Below, one piece after another: positions 9,208 through 17,908 of a DNA stretch of 64,000 bases. Position 1 is the stretch's first letter. Each line of letters opens with the position of its first letter. This stretch comes from Methylobacter sp. KS41 (lineage in GTDB: Bacteria > Pseudomonadota > Gammaproteobacteria > Methylococcales > Methylomonadaceae). A program made the position numbers and the translations under genes. The notes beneath the pieces were generated by a model. The model saw only the letters and a list, made by a program, of their open reading frames with translations, searched no databases and had not been told where the DNA came from. The stretch spans positions 310,001 through 374,000 of the forward strand of contig PHSP01000003.1 in assembly GCA_002862125.1 (NCBI GenBank). The letters are read 5' to 3'.

Positions 9208-10281
9208 ATGACTGATTTATTAGGCGATAAAACCCTGCGAAACCTTATTACAGGCATTTTATTAGCGGGATTGTTAATGCTGGGTTTTATGGTGCTGCGT
9301 GAATATTTTCTCGCGCTTGTTTGGGCCATCATTATTGTCTATGTCATGTGGCCGCCATACCAGTGGCTTAGACGCCGGTTAAAAAACCGTGATAATCTCA
9401 GCGCAGCAGTGATGACGGCGGTTATCGCAGCAGTGATTTCTCTGATTATCTATTGGCTCGCCGCCATGCTGCAGGATGAGACCAGAATCGCTTATCAAAG
9501 CCTGATGGGCAACTTTAGCCAAGGCCCCCGCCTGCCGGATTTTATAGCCCGCACACCCTGGCTGGGCAATTATTTGCAGGAATGGCTGGACCGGTTGATT
9601 AATGACCGGGCGGAGGTGGTGACGCAGTTTGCGGACTGGTCAAAGCAATGGCTGGGCGGTTTTGCCAGATTCCTTGGCGGCATCGGCAACAATATTTTGA
9701 AGCTGGGTGTTATTCTGGTCACGGTGTTTTTTTGTTTTCGCGACGGTAAGGAAATGCTTAAACAAATGGATGAAGGGCTGGTTCGTTTTCTGGGCAAGTA
9801 TCAGCATGTTTATTTGCAAGCAGCCGGTAACACGACGCGAGCAGTAGTTTACGGTCTGGTGCTTGCGGCGCTGGGTCAGGGCATGATGGCAGGATTCGGA
9901 TACGCCGTGGCCGGTGTAAAAGCTCCGGTTCTGTTTGGCGCAATTACCGCGATTTTGGCGCTGATTCCCATGGGAGCGACTCTGGTTTGGATGCCCATCG
10001 GCATCATGCTGATTCTTATGGATCAGCCTTGGCAAGGGGTGGGGCTGTTGCTTTGGGGTTTTCTGGCGGTCAGCACGGTGGATAATGTTATCCGTCCGCT
10101 GGTAATCAGCGGCGCCAGCAAAGTGCCTTTTCTGGTCGTGTTGTTTGGCGTGCTTGGAGGTCTTTCTGCTTTCGGTGCGGTGGGTCTTTTTTTAGGCCCC
10201 GTGATTCTGGCCGTATTACTGTCTGTTTGGCAGGTATGGATAAGGTTACAGCAAGAAGAGTCTTCAAGTGGGAAGCCCTGA
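9208..10281 (+). CDS. AI-2E family transporter (PerM/YdiK-like permease)
   Basis: A 357-residue inner-membrane protein with paired N-terminal helices (about residues 12-50), a helix near 65-85, an amphipathic soluble stretch (about 90-150) and four to five C-terminal helices, the pattern of the AI-2E/UPF0118 family. Recognisable motifs are GIGNNILKLGVILVTVFF, ALGQGMMAGFGYAVAGVKAP and DNVIRPLVISG (about residue 292). Members have been linked to autoinducer-2 export, Na+/H+ antiport or peptide export in different species, so the substrate cannot be assigned. It directly follows the HIT gene on the same strand. The C-terminus (QQEESSSGKP) is polar and probably cytoplasmic. Confidence 0.9.
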   Translation: MTDLLGDKTLRNLITGILLAGLLMLGFMVLREYFLALVWAIIIVYVMWPPYQWLRRRLKNRDNLSAAVMTAVIAAVISLIIYWLAAMLQDETRIAYQSLMGNFSQGPRLPDFIARTPWLGNYLQEWLDRLINDRAEVVTQFADWSKQWLGGFARFLGGIGNNILKLGVILVTVFFCFRDGKEMLKQMDEGLVRFLGKYQHVYLQAAGNTTRAVVYGLVLAALGQGMMAGFGYAVAGVKAPVLFGAITAILALIPMGATLVWMPIGIMLILMDQPWQGVGLLLWGFLAVSTVDNVIRPLVISGASKVPFLVVLFGVLGGLSAFGAVGLFLGPVILAVLLSVWQVWIRLQQEESSSGKP

Positions 10282-10506
10282 GTTTTAGATCATCGGTTGT
10301 TCCTGGCTAGGACTATCATCTACGGAGAAGCGTAAGTACCTGAATGCTTTAAGCGCTTCACGGCTCAAATGTAAAATGTCTCTCTGATCTAAATACAGGA
10401 TTTCTCATGACGCATTGGTCTGTTTTTGTGGAGTTTACTGTCTTATCCTTGATGATCGGGGGGAGCGGTCATCTCTTGCCGTGGATGATTCAGTCTATCT
10501 TAAGGG

Positions 10507-11714
10507 CAGGGTTACCTCATTAAAAAATAGTCACCAAATCAACGGAATTTAGGATAATAACAAAATAAACAACGCTCAAGGAACGGAAGAAATGGATTTT
10601 TTAGATATTTTTGGACAGCTCGACGATCCTCGTATTGAGCGGAAAAAGCTGCATCCCATGCCCGAAATACTGCTATTGACGTTGTGCGCAGTCATTTGTG
10701 GGGCAGAAAGCTGGGATGATATAGAAATGTTTGGCAAATCAAAGTTGGCTTTGTTACGCCAGTATCTGCCATATGAGTACGGTGTACCGAGCGATGACAC
10801 CGTACGGCGGTTTTTCCGCGCCATTGATACAGCACAGTTCCAGCGTTTGTTTGTGGAATGGATTCGGGTCTGGTTGAGCCCAGAAGCGGCGGGTAAAGTG
10901 GTGGCAATTGATGGTAAAACGCTACGTGGCAGCCATGATGGCGGGCAATCGCCGATACACTTAGTATCAGCCTTTGCCAGCGAAGCGAGGATCGTCTTAG
11001 GGCAGATTAAAACCAGTGAAAAATCCAATGAGATTACCGCGATTCCTGAGCTATTGGCGTGGTTGGATGTGCGCGGTGCCATCGTGACCATTGATGCCAT
11101 GGGTTGCCAAAAAGCCATCGCCGAGAAAATCATCGATAAAGGTGGCGATTACTTGTTGGCGCTTAAAGGCAACCAAAGCAGCCTGCATGATGACGTACGT
11201 CTACATTTTGAACAGACCGCCCCTGCGTCGCTCGCCCGGATGACCCGCGCTGAAAGCGTTGATAAAGGCCACGGACGCATCGAAGTTCGGCAGTGTCGCG
11301 TGAGCACAGATATTGACTGGCTTAGGGTGCGTCACCCTGAGTGGAAAAATCTGGGCAGTATTGTTGCGATTGACAGTGAGCGGCTCACCGGCGATACGAC
11401 GGCCAGAGAAACCCGTTACTTTATCAGTAGTTCGCTGATCTCGGCACCGCAAATGCTGGCCGCCGTGCGTTTGCACTGGGGTATCGAAAACCAGTTACAT
11501 TGGGTGCTGGATATGTCTTTCGGTGAAGATCAAAGTCGCATACGCAAAGACAATGCCCCAACCAATGTCGCTATTATCCGTCATGCGGCGTTGAACATGA
11601 TACGACAGGCCCAAAAGAAACGTGTGTCCATCAAACGTATGCGTAAAGCAGCTGGCTGGGATGATTCTGTCTTAACAGATATCTTGGCTCAGGTTTTTTA
11701 ATGAGGTAGCCCTG
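10507..11714 (+). mobile_element. Intact ISAs1-family insertion sequence (1208 bp)
   Basis: The ends are inverted repeats of 21 bases matching at 20 positions: 10507-10527 (CAGGGTTACCTCATT...) and 11694-11714 (reverse complement CAGGGCTACCTCATT...). Exact 10-base direct repeats ATCTTAAGGG flank the element at 10497-10506 and 11715-11724, the target duplication. CAGGG ends and 8-10 base duplications are usual for ISAs1. The single transposase gene is full length, so the element could still be active and inserted recently. Confidence 0.95.
10592..11701 (+). CDS. ISAs1-family DDE transposase
   Basis: A 369-residue transposase that cuts and joins the ends of its own element. The N-terminal FLDIFGQLDDPRIERKKLH and LLTLCAVICGAESWDDIE are signatures of the ISAs1 family (DDE_Tnp_1-associated domain). 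The catalytic acidic residues are Asp107 in VVAIDGKTLRGS, an Asp in IVTIDAMGCQKAIA (about residue 173) and a Glu in WGIENQLHWVLDM (about residue 301). The stop codon overlaps the right inverted repeat. AAGGAACGGAAGAA precedes the ATG. No frameshift or internal stop is present. Confidence 0.96.
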   Translation: MDFLDIFGQLDDPRIERKKLHPMPEILLLTLCAVICGAESWDDIEMFGKSKLALLRQYLPYEYGVPSDDTVRRFFRAIDTAQFQRLFVEWIRVWLSPEAAGKVVAIDGKTLRGSHDGGQSPIHLVSAFASEARIVLGQIKTSEKSNEITAIPELLAWLDVRGAIVTIDAMGCQKAIAEKIIDKGGDYLLALKGNQSSLHDDVRLHFEQTAPASLARMTRAESVDKGHGRIEVRQCRVSTDIDWLRVRHPEWKNLGSIVAIDSERLTGDTTARETRYFISSSLISAPQMLAAVRLHWGIENQLHWVLDMSFGEDQSRIRKDNAPTNVAIIRHAALNMIRQAQKKRVSIKRMRKAAGWDDSVLTDILAQVF

Positions 11715-12190
11715 ATCTTAAGGGGGCCTCTTCTTGACAACGTTTCGCCTGTGCATCTGATTACGATTCTGTCGGCCATCATGATGACAGGCGTTACAAT
11801 CGTCGGTTTACTGTATCGTCCGAAAACGCGGCTGTTCAGGACCGTGGGCTGGGCCAGCTTACTCATGTTCAGCATTTACATTCTCAATATGTCGGTGCTG
11901 TATCTGCAGCGGGTTTAATCCATGAAGATGCCGTCCCGAAACCTTTTCTGTTCTCCTTGCATAGAATTGCAGGGCTTATGGGTTACGGAACACGGCATCG
12001 GCAATAACGTTATGCATCGCTACGTTGCAAGCCTTGACATAAGCGGCTTCTTTGCTCACACTGTGCCGGTCATGTGTTGTCACCAACACGCTCTCGGTAA
12101 AGGTTCCCGCCGATGAATCGTCCGCGCGAAGACCGCATTACTCAGTTTGGCTAAGTTATTTATAAAATTAATAAGATAGAGTAATATTTC

Positions 12191-12463
12191 ATGCCTTCCC
12201 TTAAACGCATTGTTTTGGACGTATTAAAACCGCATCATCCGAATGCACTCGACCTGGCTACCGCGATTGCTTCATTGGCGGCAGACTACCGGGTCAGTGT
12301 CACCATCACTGCGGTTGATGAAAAAACCGAAAGCGCCGAGGTTGTCATCGAGGGCGAGGATCTCGACTTTTCCGCCATTAACGGCGTCATAGGCGCAATG
12401 GGAAGCACGATTCATAGCATCGATGTGGTCGAGGTCGCCGGCAGCCCGGCGGACCCATCTTGA
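12191..12463 (+). CDS. DUF211 family protein
   Basis: A 90-residue protein that matches the small ferredoxin-fold-like family DUF211: the start MPSLKRIVLDVLKPHHP, the central VSVTITAVDEKTESAEVVI and the end STIHSIDVVEV are characteristic. The family is best known from archaea and a limited set of bacteria; its biochemical function is not known. It is followed by a VIT/CCC1-like membrane protein (about 50 bases apart) and a convergent P-type ATPase, so a role in metal or cation handling is a reasonable inference from context only. The weak purine stretch GATAGAGTAA lies before the ATG. Confidence 0.85.
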   Translation: MPSLKRIVLDVLKPHHPNALDLATAIASLAADYRVSVTITAVDEKTESAEVVIEGEDLDFSAINGVIGAMGSTIHSIDVVEVAGSPADPS

Positions 12464-12513
12464 AAGTATATCGCTGAGCAAACGGCACTTTGCCTTGGAC
12501 AGAGGAAGCTGAG

Positions 12514-13098
12514 TTGTCGAATTGGATCAAGCAGCTGGCCTTTTTGTTGTATATTACCCGATCGCGCGGTATTGCGCGGCGATACGTAGTAGTCAACGGC
12601 TTTGATGGAGCGCTTACGATGCTGGGACTTATCATGGGTTTTCATGCCGGTGGCGGCGTGCCTGCGGCGGTGGCTCTGAGCGCTTGCCTCGGCGCGGCAA
12701 TCGCGCTGGCCGTAAGCGGTTTGAGTAGCGCATACCTCAGCGAGGCCGCCGAACGCAGGAAGGCTCTGCGCGAGTTGGAAAGCGCCATGATCGTGAAGCT
12801 CGGAAGAAGCGCGCATGGCCAGGCAACACGGCTGGTGCCGGTCATGATCGCCCTCGTCAACGGGCTTTCTCCGTTGGTAATTTCGCTCCTTATCACCTTG
12901 CCATTGTGGCTAACCGTTCAACAGATTCCGATGCCTGTGGAACCGATGACCGCTTCCATTGGTATAGCCTTTCTGATTATTTTCCTGCTGGGAATCTACC
13001 TTGGCAGAATCGAGCATGGTTTCTGGTTATGGTCCGGCATCCGCGCCGTTCTGATTGCCGCCGTTACCAGCGGGGTGATTATCGCAGTGGAGCGATAA
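12514..13098 (+). CDS. VIT1/CCC1-like membrane protein
   Basis: A predicted inner-membrane protein of 194 residues with about five helices. RYVVVNGFDGALTMLGLIMG near the N-terminus and the helical acidic segment AAERRKALRELESAM resemble the vacuolar iron transporter (VIT1/CCC1) superfamily, which exchanges Fe2+ or Mn2+ for protons; the substrate here is not proven. I place the start at TTG 12514, because AGAGGAAG lies at 12501-12508; the frame is also open from a TTG at 12490 (202 residues) without a good ribosome-binding site. It lies downstream of DUF211 in what looks like a two-gene unit, and ends 10 bases before the convergent ATPase gene. Confidence 0.72.
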   Translation: MSNWIKQLAFLLYITRSRGIARRYVVVNGFDGALTMLGLIMGFHAGGGVPAAVALSACLGAAIALAVSGLSSAYLSEAAERRKALRELESAMIVKLGRSAHGQATRLVPVMIALVNGLSPLVISLLITLPLWLTVQQIPMPVEPMTASIGIAFLIIFLLGIYLGRIEHGFWLWSGIRAVLIAAVTSGVIIAVER

Positions 13099-13108
13099 GG
13101 ATAGCGCC

Positions 13109-15802
13109 TTATTGCTTCGAACCATCGTACGCTTCACTGATTGCATCCGGTTTTCCGTCTCGATAAATCCAGTCCTGGCGGCGCATCCATTTTTCGATTT
13201 CCACCACAAAAAACACGACCGAAGAAAGCGCCAGACAAAACAGCAGCTCATTGCCGCTCAAGGCCTGAGTCTTGAAGATGGGCTGCAAAACCGGCACATA
13301 CAGCACCGCCATCTGCAGCACAAAGGTCAACAACACTGAGCCCAGGAGAGGCCTATTGGAAAATAGCCCCTGACTGAACAGAGATTCCCGCTCCGACCTG
13401 ATCGCCAACACATGTCCCATCTGCGACAGGGCAAGCACTGTGAAGACCATGCTCTGCCAATGGGCGGAACCCGTAAAATATGCCCAACCCTGCGAGAACA
13501 ACGAGACTCCGCCCATCAGGAGACCGATCCACAAGATATGCTGCCACATACCTAGCGCAAAAATGCTTTGCTGAGGCGGGCGAGGCGGGCGTTCCATGAT
13601 GTACCGCTCTTCCGGTTCGACGGCCAAAGCCAAACCAGGCAGTCCATCAGTAACCAGATTGATCCAGAGTATATGGATGGGCAGCAATGGGATAGGCAAT
13701 CCGAGAAAGGGCGCCAAAAAGAGCGTCCAGATCTCCGCCGAGTTACAGGTCATGGCATATTTGATAAATTTGCGGATGTTGTCGAAAATCCGCCGCCCCT
13801 CCCGCACCGCCGTCACAATGGTGGCGAAATTATCATCCAGCAACACCATATGCGAGGCCTCTCGCGCAACATCGGTGCCGATTTTTCCCATGGCGATACC
13901 GATATTAGCAGAACTGAGCGCCGGTGCGTCGTTGACGCCGTCTCCGGTCATCGCGACGAATTCGCCTCTGTCCTGCAACGCACTGACGATCATGATCTTC
14001 TGCTCCGGAGCGACACGGGCGTAAATGCGAACGTCCTCAACCTGTTTTTCAAGCTCCTGGAGACTCATGCGCGCCAACTCCGGCCCCGTTAGAACCTTGC
14101 TATCGGCTTCGGCGATGCCAAGCCGCATGGCGATGGCCCGGGCAGTTGCCGGGTGATCGCCGGTAATCATGACTGGCGTAATTCCTGCGGTCTTGCAAAG
14201 CTCTACCGCCTCCTTGGCCTCGGGTCGCGGCGGATCTATAAGCCCTGCCAAGCCCAGAAAGCACAATTCGGATTCGATGGAGTCAGCGCTTAGCGATTCA
14301 GGGCGTCCGGGGAATTGGCGATAAGCTAGAGCCAGCACCCGCAACCCTTTTGCAGCCATCTGATCAGCGGCGGCTATAATCTTTTCGCTCTGCAGGGCTT
14401 GCGGACCGTCCTTGGCATATTGGCTAACGCAACGCTTCAGCAAACTCTCCGGAGCGCCTTTGGAATAAGCGATGAATTCGCTGTTTTCCTGGTGCAGCGT
14501 GGTCATGAGCTTGCGTTCGGAGTCAAAAGGGATTTCATCCAGCCGCGGGGCGTTTTTGGCAAGCTCCGCGCCTTCGTAGCCAGCTCTTCCGGCCGCTTCG
14601 TACAAGGCGATTTCGGTCGGATCGCCCAGTAATTGGCCGTTCTGATCGCGGCGGGCATCATTGTTTAACGCGAGCGCCCGCAACAGCCGAGGCGGAAAGT
14701 CAGAGGCGATGCTTTTCTGCAAAACGCCTTCAACATAGAATACTTCGGCGTGCATGCGGTTCTGAGTCAGCGTGCCGGTCTTGTCCGAGCAGATAAAGGT
14801 CACCGAGCCCAAAGTTTCCACGGCGGGCAGGCGGCGGATTAATGCGTTTTTCCTGACCATCCTGCGCGCGCCTAAAGCCAGGGATACTGTAGCCACGGCG
14901 GGCAGGGCCTCCGGGATGGCGGCAACGGCCAGACTGATGGCGGTCAGAAACATCAACACGGGCGGTACGCCACGCAGCAAACCCACCACGAAAATGATGG
15001 CGCAAATGGCCAATATCAGCAATGCGAGGCGCTTGCCGAAGCTGGCGAGACGTTGTTGCAAAGGCGTTTTGTTTTCTTTTTCCTGACTCAGGAGCTTGGC
15101 TATTTTGCCAAGCTCAGTGTCCATCCCGGTGGCGATGACCACTCCGGCCCCTCGGCCATAGGTAGCGATGGTTCCCTTGTAAGCCATGTTGCGACGGTCT
15201 CCGAGCGGCGAATCCAGCTCCCGTATCAACGCTCCCGTTTTTTCGACGGGCAGGGATTCGCCGGTCAGCGCAGCCTCCTCCACCTTAAGCCTCGTCACAT
15301 CCACCAGCTTAAGATCAGCCGGGATGATATTGCCTGCCTCAAGCATGACCAGATCACCCGGGACCAGCTTTTGCACAGCTATGGTGTGGATTTTTCCCTC
15401 CCGCAACACCTGCGCGCTCGGACTGGACAAGCGCTTTAGCGCCGCTACAGCCTGTTCAGCCCGGTACTCCTGAATAAAACCAATGAGAGCATTCAACACA
15501 ACGATTACGACAATAGCGATCGTATCGGTAAAGCCGCCGATCAAACCCGATACGATACCTGCAATGATCAGCACGATAATCATGAAATCGGCGAATTGCC
15601 CGAAAAATATCTGCATCGCCCCTCGACGCCGCTGTTCCCGGATGTCGTTCGGGCCATAGGCCGAGAGGCGTTCTTCAGCCTCATTATGATCCAGGCCCTT
15701 TTCGGGATCGACCTTGAGCCATGCGGTCGTCTGCCAGGGTTCAAGAAGATGCCACGGCGGAGCTGGGTGCTGGTATTCATGAGTTTTTCGTTGCTTAGTC
15801 AT
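13109..15802 (-). CDS. Cation-transporting P-type ATPase (P2A, Ca2+-ATPase-like)
   Basis: An 897-residue primary pump of the inner membrane. The order is an N-terminal cation-ATPase domain (WHLLEPWQTTAWLKVDPEKG), two helices, an actuator domain with TGES (180-183), the M4 ion-site motif PEALP (297-301), the phosphorylated Asp340 in CSDKTGTLTQ, the nucleotide-binding KGAPESLLKRC, the hinge MTGDGVNDAPAL, and four to six C-terminal helices with NLVTDGLPGLAL. PEALP and the C-terminal domain favour the P2A group (Ca2+, perhaps Mn2+), not heavy-metal P1B pumps: no Cys-Pro-Cys motif or metal-binding head is present. It is convergent with the VIT-like gene and may act with it in divalent-cation homeostasis. 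The ATG at 15802 has only a weak purine-rich stretch before it. Confidence 0.93.
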   Translation of the reverse strand: MTKQRKTHEYQHPAPPWHLLEPWQTTAWLKVDPEKGLDHNEAEERLSAYGPNDIREQRRRGAMQIFFGQFADFMIIVLIIAGIVSGLIGGFTDTIAIVVIVVLNALIGFIQEYRAEQAVAALKRLSSPSAQVLREGKIHTIAVQKLVPGDLVMLEAGNIIPADLKLVDVTRLKVEEAALTGESLPVEKTGALIRELDSPLGDRRNMAYKGTIATYGRGAGVVIATGMDTELGKIAKLLSQEKENKTPLQQRLASFGKRLALLILAICAIIFVVGLLRGVPPVLMFLTAISLAVAAIPEALPAVATVSLALGARRMVRKNALIRRLPAVETLGSVTFICSDKTGTLTQNRMHAEVFYVEGVLQKSIASDFPPRLLRALALNNDARRDQNGQLLGDPTEIALYEAAGRAGYEGAELAKNAPRLDEIPFDSERKLMTTLHQENSEFIAYSKGAPESLLKRCVSQYAKDGPQALQSEKIIAAADQMAAKGLRVLALAYRQFPGRPESLSADSIESELCFLGLAGLIDPPRPEAKEAVELCKTAGITPVMITGDHPATARAIAMRLGIAEADSKVLTGPELARMSLQELEKQVEDVRIYARVAPEQKIMIVSALQDRGEFVAMTGDGVNDAPALSSANIGIAMGKIGTDVAREASHMVLLDDNFATIVTAVREGRRIFDNIRKFIKYAMTCNSAEIWTLFLAPFLGLPIPLLPIHILWINLVTDGLPGLALAVEPEERYIMERPPRPPQQSIFALGMWQHILWIGLLMGGVSLFSQGWAYFTGSAHWQSMVFTVLALSQMGHVLAIRSERESLFSQGLFSNRPLLGSVLLTFVLQMAVLYVPVLQPIFKTQALSGNELLFCLALSSVVFFVVEIEKWMRRQDWIYRDGKPDAISEAYDGSKQ

Positions 15803-16000
15803 GGCTTTATCTCGTTGAAAACGGATACTGCGGGGATCTCATTAATAGATTGTATTGATCCAATAAATGCAACAACCTTGGAAAAAGTTGGAGGGTATAA
15901 ACTTGAGTAGTAGCGAAAAGGGGATCTTCAATGAAAAAATTCACCGGTTAACCCAGCGAAAAGGATACCATATCTATCTGATAAAAAAACTTCCCGGAAT

Positions 16001-16165
16001 ATGAATAATATTTTTATGATCATTGCCGCCTTGTTGCTGGAGGCGCGCAATGGTTTTTTTGTGGCGGCAGCGTTTGGTCTGGATAAACTTCGGTAATCGC
16101 ATATTAGCCGGTTTGCCAGACAGAGTAGCTTGCGTGGACGAATGCTGGCGAAAAGTATTTATCGC
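16001..16165 (+). pseudogene. Remnant of a CNNM/CorC-family (DUF21) transporter gene
   Basis: The first 31 codons (16001-16096) read MNNIFMIIAALLLEARNGFF then VAAAFGLDKLR and stop. In a shifted frame the next bases encode SRFARQSSLRGRMLAK. Together these resemble the start of hemolysin-like CNNM proteins (NGFFVAAEFALVKLR...GRILAK), which export Mg2+ or other cations. The remainder of the gene is missing and the frame is broken, so this is a decayed end. Recognition is by pattern memory over about 45 residues, hence moderate confidence. Confidence 0.5.
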
Positions 16166-16241
16166 AGCGGCTTTGTCTTGCAGAAAAAAGATAAGCCGGT
16201 GGAAAACGGCAAATTCAGGATAATGGAAATTTTAAACCGGG

Positions 16242-16272
16242 AAATAAACAGGTCCAAAGGGCCTGTTTATTT
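16242..16272. terminator. Bidirectional-type intrinsic terminator hairpin
   Basis: A perfect 11-base stem AAATAAACAGG / CCTGTTTATTT with inner pairing CC-GG around an AAA loop. The A-rich left and T-rich right flanks allow termination in both directions. It lies 65 bases past the end of the minus-strand yfdX gene and after the plus-strand CNNM remnant. Confidence 0.65.
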
Positions 16273-16337
16273 ATATAATGACTGGAGTCGTGTCATGCTT
16301 TTCAGGAAGCGGATTATCCATTTTAAAAACAAAGTAA

Positions 16338-17264
16338 TTATTTCCCGGGATGAATAATCTTATTCTTAAGAGCAGAGAGCAAGTTTTTGACCTTATCCCA
16401 GGCGGCCGTCGATTTTTCGGATTGAATGACATCTTTCAAATCACTAATAGCATCGTAAAGCATTTTATAATCTGCTTTGTCGCCGTAGCCTAACATTTCC
16501 GAAAGCTTCAATTTTTCTTTGGCTGCATCAGTCAGTTTAAGGATTTCGGCTCTACTGGCTTCTTTGCTTAAATCGCTTTTATGTTCCAATTCCGACGCCG
16601 CTGTCAGCAAAGTTTCTGCTTGCAGTACAGGTAATGGCATAATTTCGGTGGTTTTCACCAGCATGCTCAGGACTTCATACAAAGCATCTTCCGCCTCAGC
16701 TGTTTTACCTTTGCCAATGAGGCTCGCTGCCTCTTTAATAGCCGTAGGGAACGTACCTAGAGGAATACTTGTGGTGGTAATGCGCATTTCGCTGACGAGC
16801 TCAGCCAGGATGGCGCGGGCGGCCTGAACCTTGTGATCTTCAAGTAAGTTATCGGCTTCGTCGGTTATTTTTTCAACCTGCTTGGCAGTACCATTAAATT
16901 CGTAAATATCCGCTTCCACATTGGCGGGTATCAAATTTAAACCCGGATATTTGGCCAACAGGGCATCCAGTTTGCCCGAGACATCCTCTAATAAAGACAT
17001 TGCTTTTTTTGTATCTTTTTTTTGCAATGCCATTAACGCATTTTGAGTTTCTGAAATAGCCTCAAAAGCCTCATTGACTACTTTTTGTTGCCTTTCTTCG
17101 AGTAAATTGCGCTTTGCCGTCTGCGATTCTTGTGAGCCGGGAATTGATGAAGAAGTGGAAGATTTGGCAGCGGATGCCGCTGAAACATTCGCTGCAGAAC
17201 CTATTGATGAAGCTAATGTAATGGCCGCAGCTACGGCTGTTTTTTTCAGTCTATGTCTGTTCAT
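16338..17264 (-). CDS. YfdX family periplasmic protein (first copy)
   Basis: A 308-residue secreted protein. The start at 17264 is chosen because it begins a signal peptide (MNRHRLKKTAVAAAITLASS) and follows GAGAGGAAAAACC; the frame is open for 60 more codons upstream but without such signals. After a Ser/Ala-rich linker the body is helical: EAFEAISETQNALMALQKKD, LEDVSGKLDALLAKYP and LVKTTEIMPLPVLQAE are typical of the YfdX family. YfdX of E. coli is an acid-resistance-regulon (EvgA) periplasmic protein with no proven activity, so the function here is unknown. A second member lies at 54773-55462. The C-terminal 80 residues are Lys-rich and helical. Confidence 0.82.
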   Translation of the reverse strand: MNRHRLKKTAVAAAITLASSIGSAANVSAASAAKSSTSSSIPGSQESQTAKRNLLEERQQKVVNEAFEAISETQNALMALQKKDTKKAMSLLEDVSGKLDALLAKYPGLNLIPANVEADIYEFNGTAKQVEKITDEADNLLEDHKVQAARAILAELVSEMRITTTSIPLGTFPTAIKEAASLIGKGKTAEAEDALYEVLSMLVKTTEIMPLPVLQAETLLTAASELEHKSDLSKEASRAEILKLTDAAKEKLKLSEMLGYGDKADYKMLYDAISDLKDVIQSEKSTAAWDKVKNLLSALKNKIIHPGK

Positions 17265-17908
17265 GGTTTTTCCTCTCGTTTTTATGATGATTATGCAGCC
17301 GGTTAGCAGATTGAGTTCGCCGGGATTCCTGGCTGGGTTGTGCCGGGGTGTGCTTAAATGATCCGGGCCGAGTTGGAGTCCAGATTCATGTAATATGAGC
17401 ATGATCCATGCCAATACCTTGGTGTCAAGGGCGGCGGGCTTCAAAAAAAGAGATTATTGCTTCTTAAGGCCGGTGTTTTAGCTATGGCAACGATTATGCA
17501 GTGAATTTCTCATGGGTAAATTAATCACTCGCGTTGTCTTTGTTCAGGACCAGTAAACATTTAATTATGGGTTAAAAGCACACATGGAGCCGGTTGATTT
17601 AAACCGTTCCAAATTTATCCACTTTAAAAATAAAACATAAGGTATAAAGGTTTTATAATCCTGTATCTGAAAAGGAAAATCGCCGCTCCATGGAAAATGG
17701 CATACGGCTTGCCAAGATTCACTGGGTCATGCAATTGTCCTGGCGATTGCGTAAGGGTTCCTGCCAATATAAAAACATGGATAAATTTGCCGGCAGAAAA
17801 AATCATTTTAAAAATGTATGGTTTTGGAGGGCTTTTTGCTTCCTGATCCAGGGCATTATTCTATAACTTAAATCAGGCTATCCCGCCTGATGTGAAAGGA
17901 GATATAAG
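17265..17908. other. Divergent intergenic region, nothing recognised
   Basis: About 640 bases between the divergent yfdX and PepSY genes, which should contain both promoters. The reading frames in it are short and unsupported. A site near 17483-17498 (TGGCAACGATTATGCA) loosely resembles a sigma-54 -24/-12 element but has two mismatches and lies over 400 bases from the PepSY start. Confidence 0.4.

Larger units (their letters stand above)
10407..11918 (+). pseudogene. Antiporter-like membrane ORF split by an ISAs1 element
   Basis: Removing the insertion sequence and one copy of its 10-base target duplication joins 10407-10506 to 11725-11918 into one open frame of 97 codons: MTHWSVFVEFTVLS, then IQSILRGPLLDN across the junction, and VGLLYRPKTRLFRTVGW near the end. 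The peptide has about three hydrophobic helices. The pattern looks like the C-terminal part of a CaCA-type sodium/calcium antiporter, but the frame is closed by TAA at 10350-10352 and no N-terminal half is present, so it was either already a fragment or is a small membrane protein of its own. Family assignment is tentative; the interruption itself is directly visible. Confidence 0.6.

Noticed and set aside
13568-14092. A 174-codon plus-strand frame opposite the P-type ATPase gene
   Set aside because: It lies antisense inside a gene with complete catalytic motifs and has no domain; it is a by-product of codon use on the other strand.
17483-17498. Possible sigma-54 promoter TGGCAACGATTATGCA
   Set aside because: Two mismatches to the -24/-12 consensus and over 400 bases from the next plus-strand gene; no upstream activator site seen.
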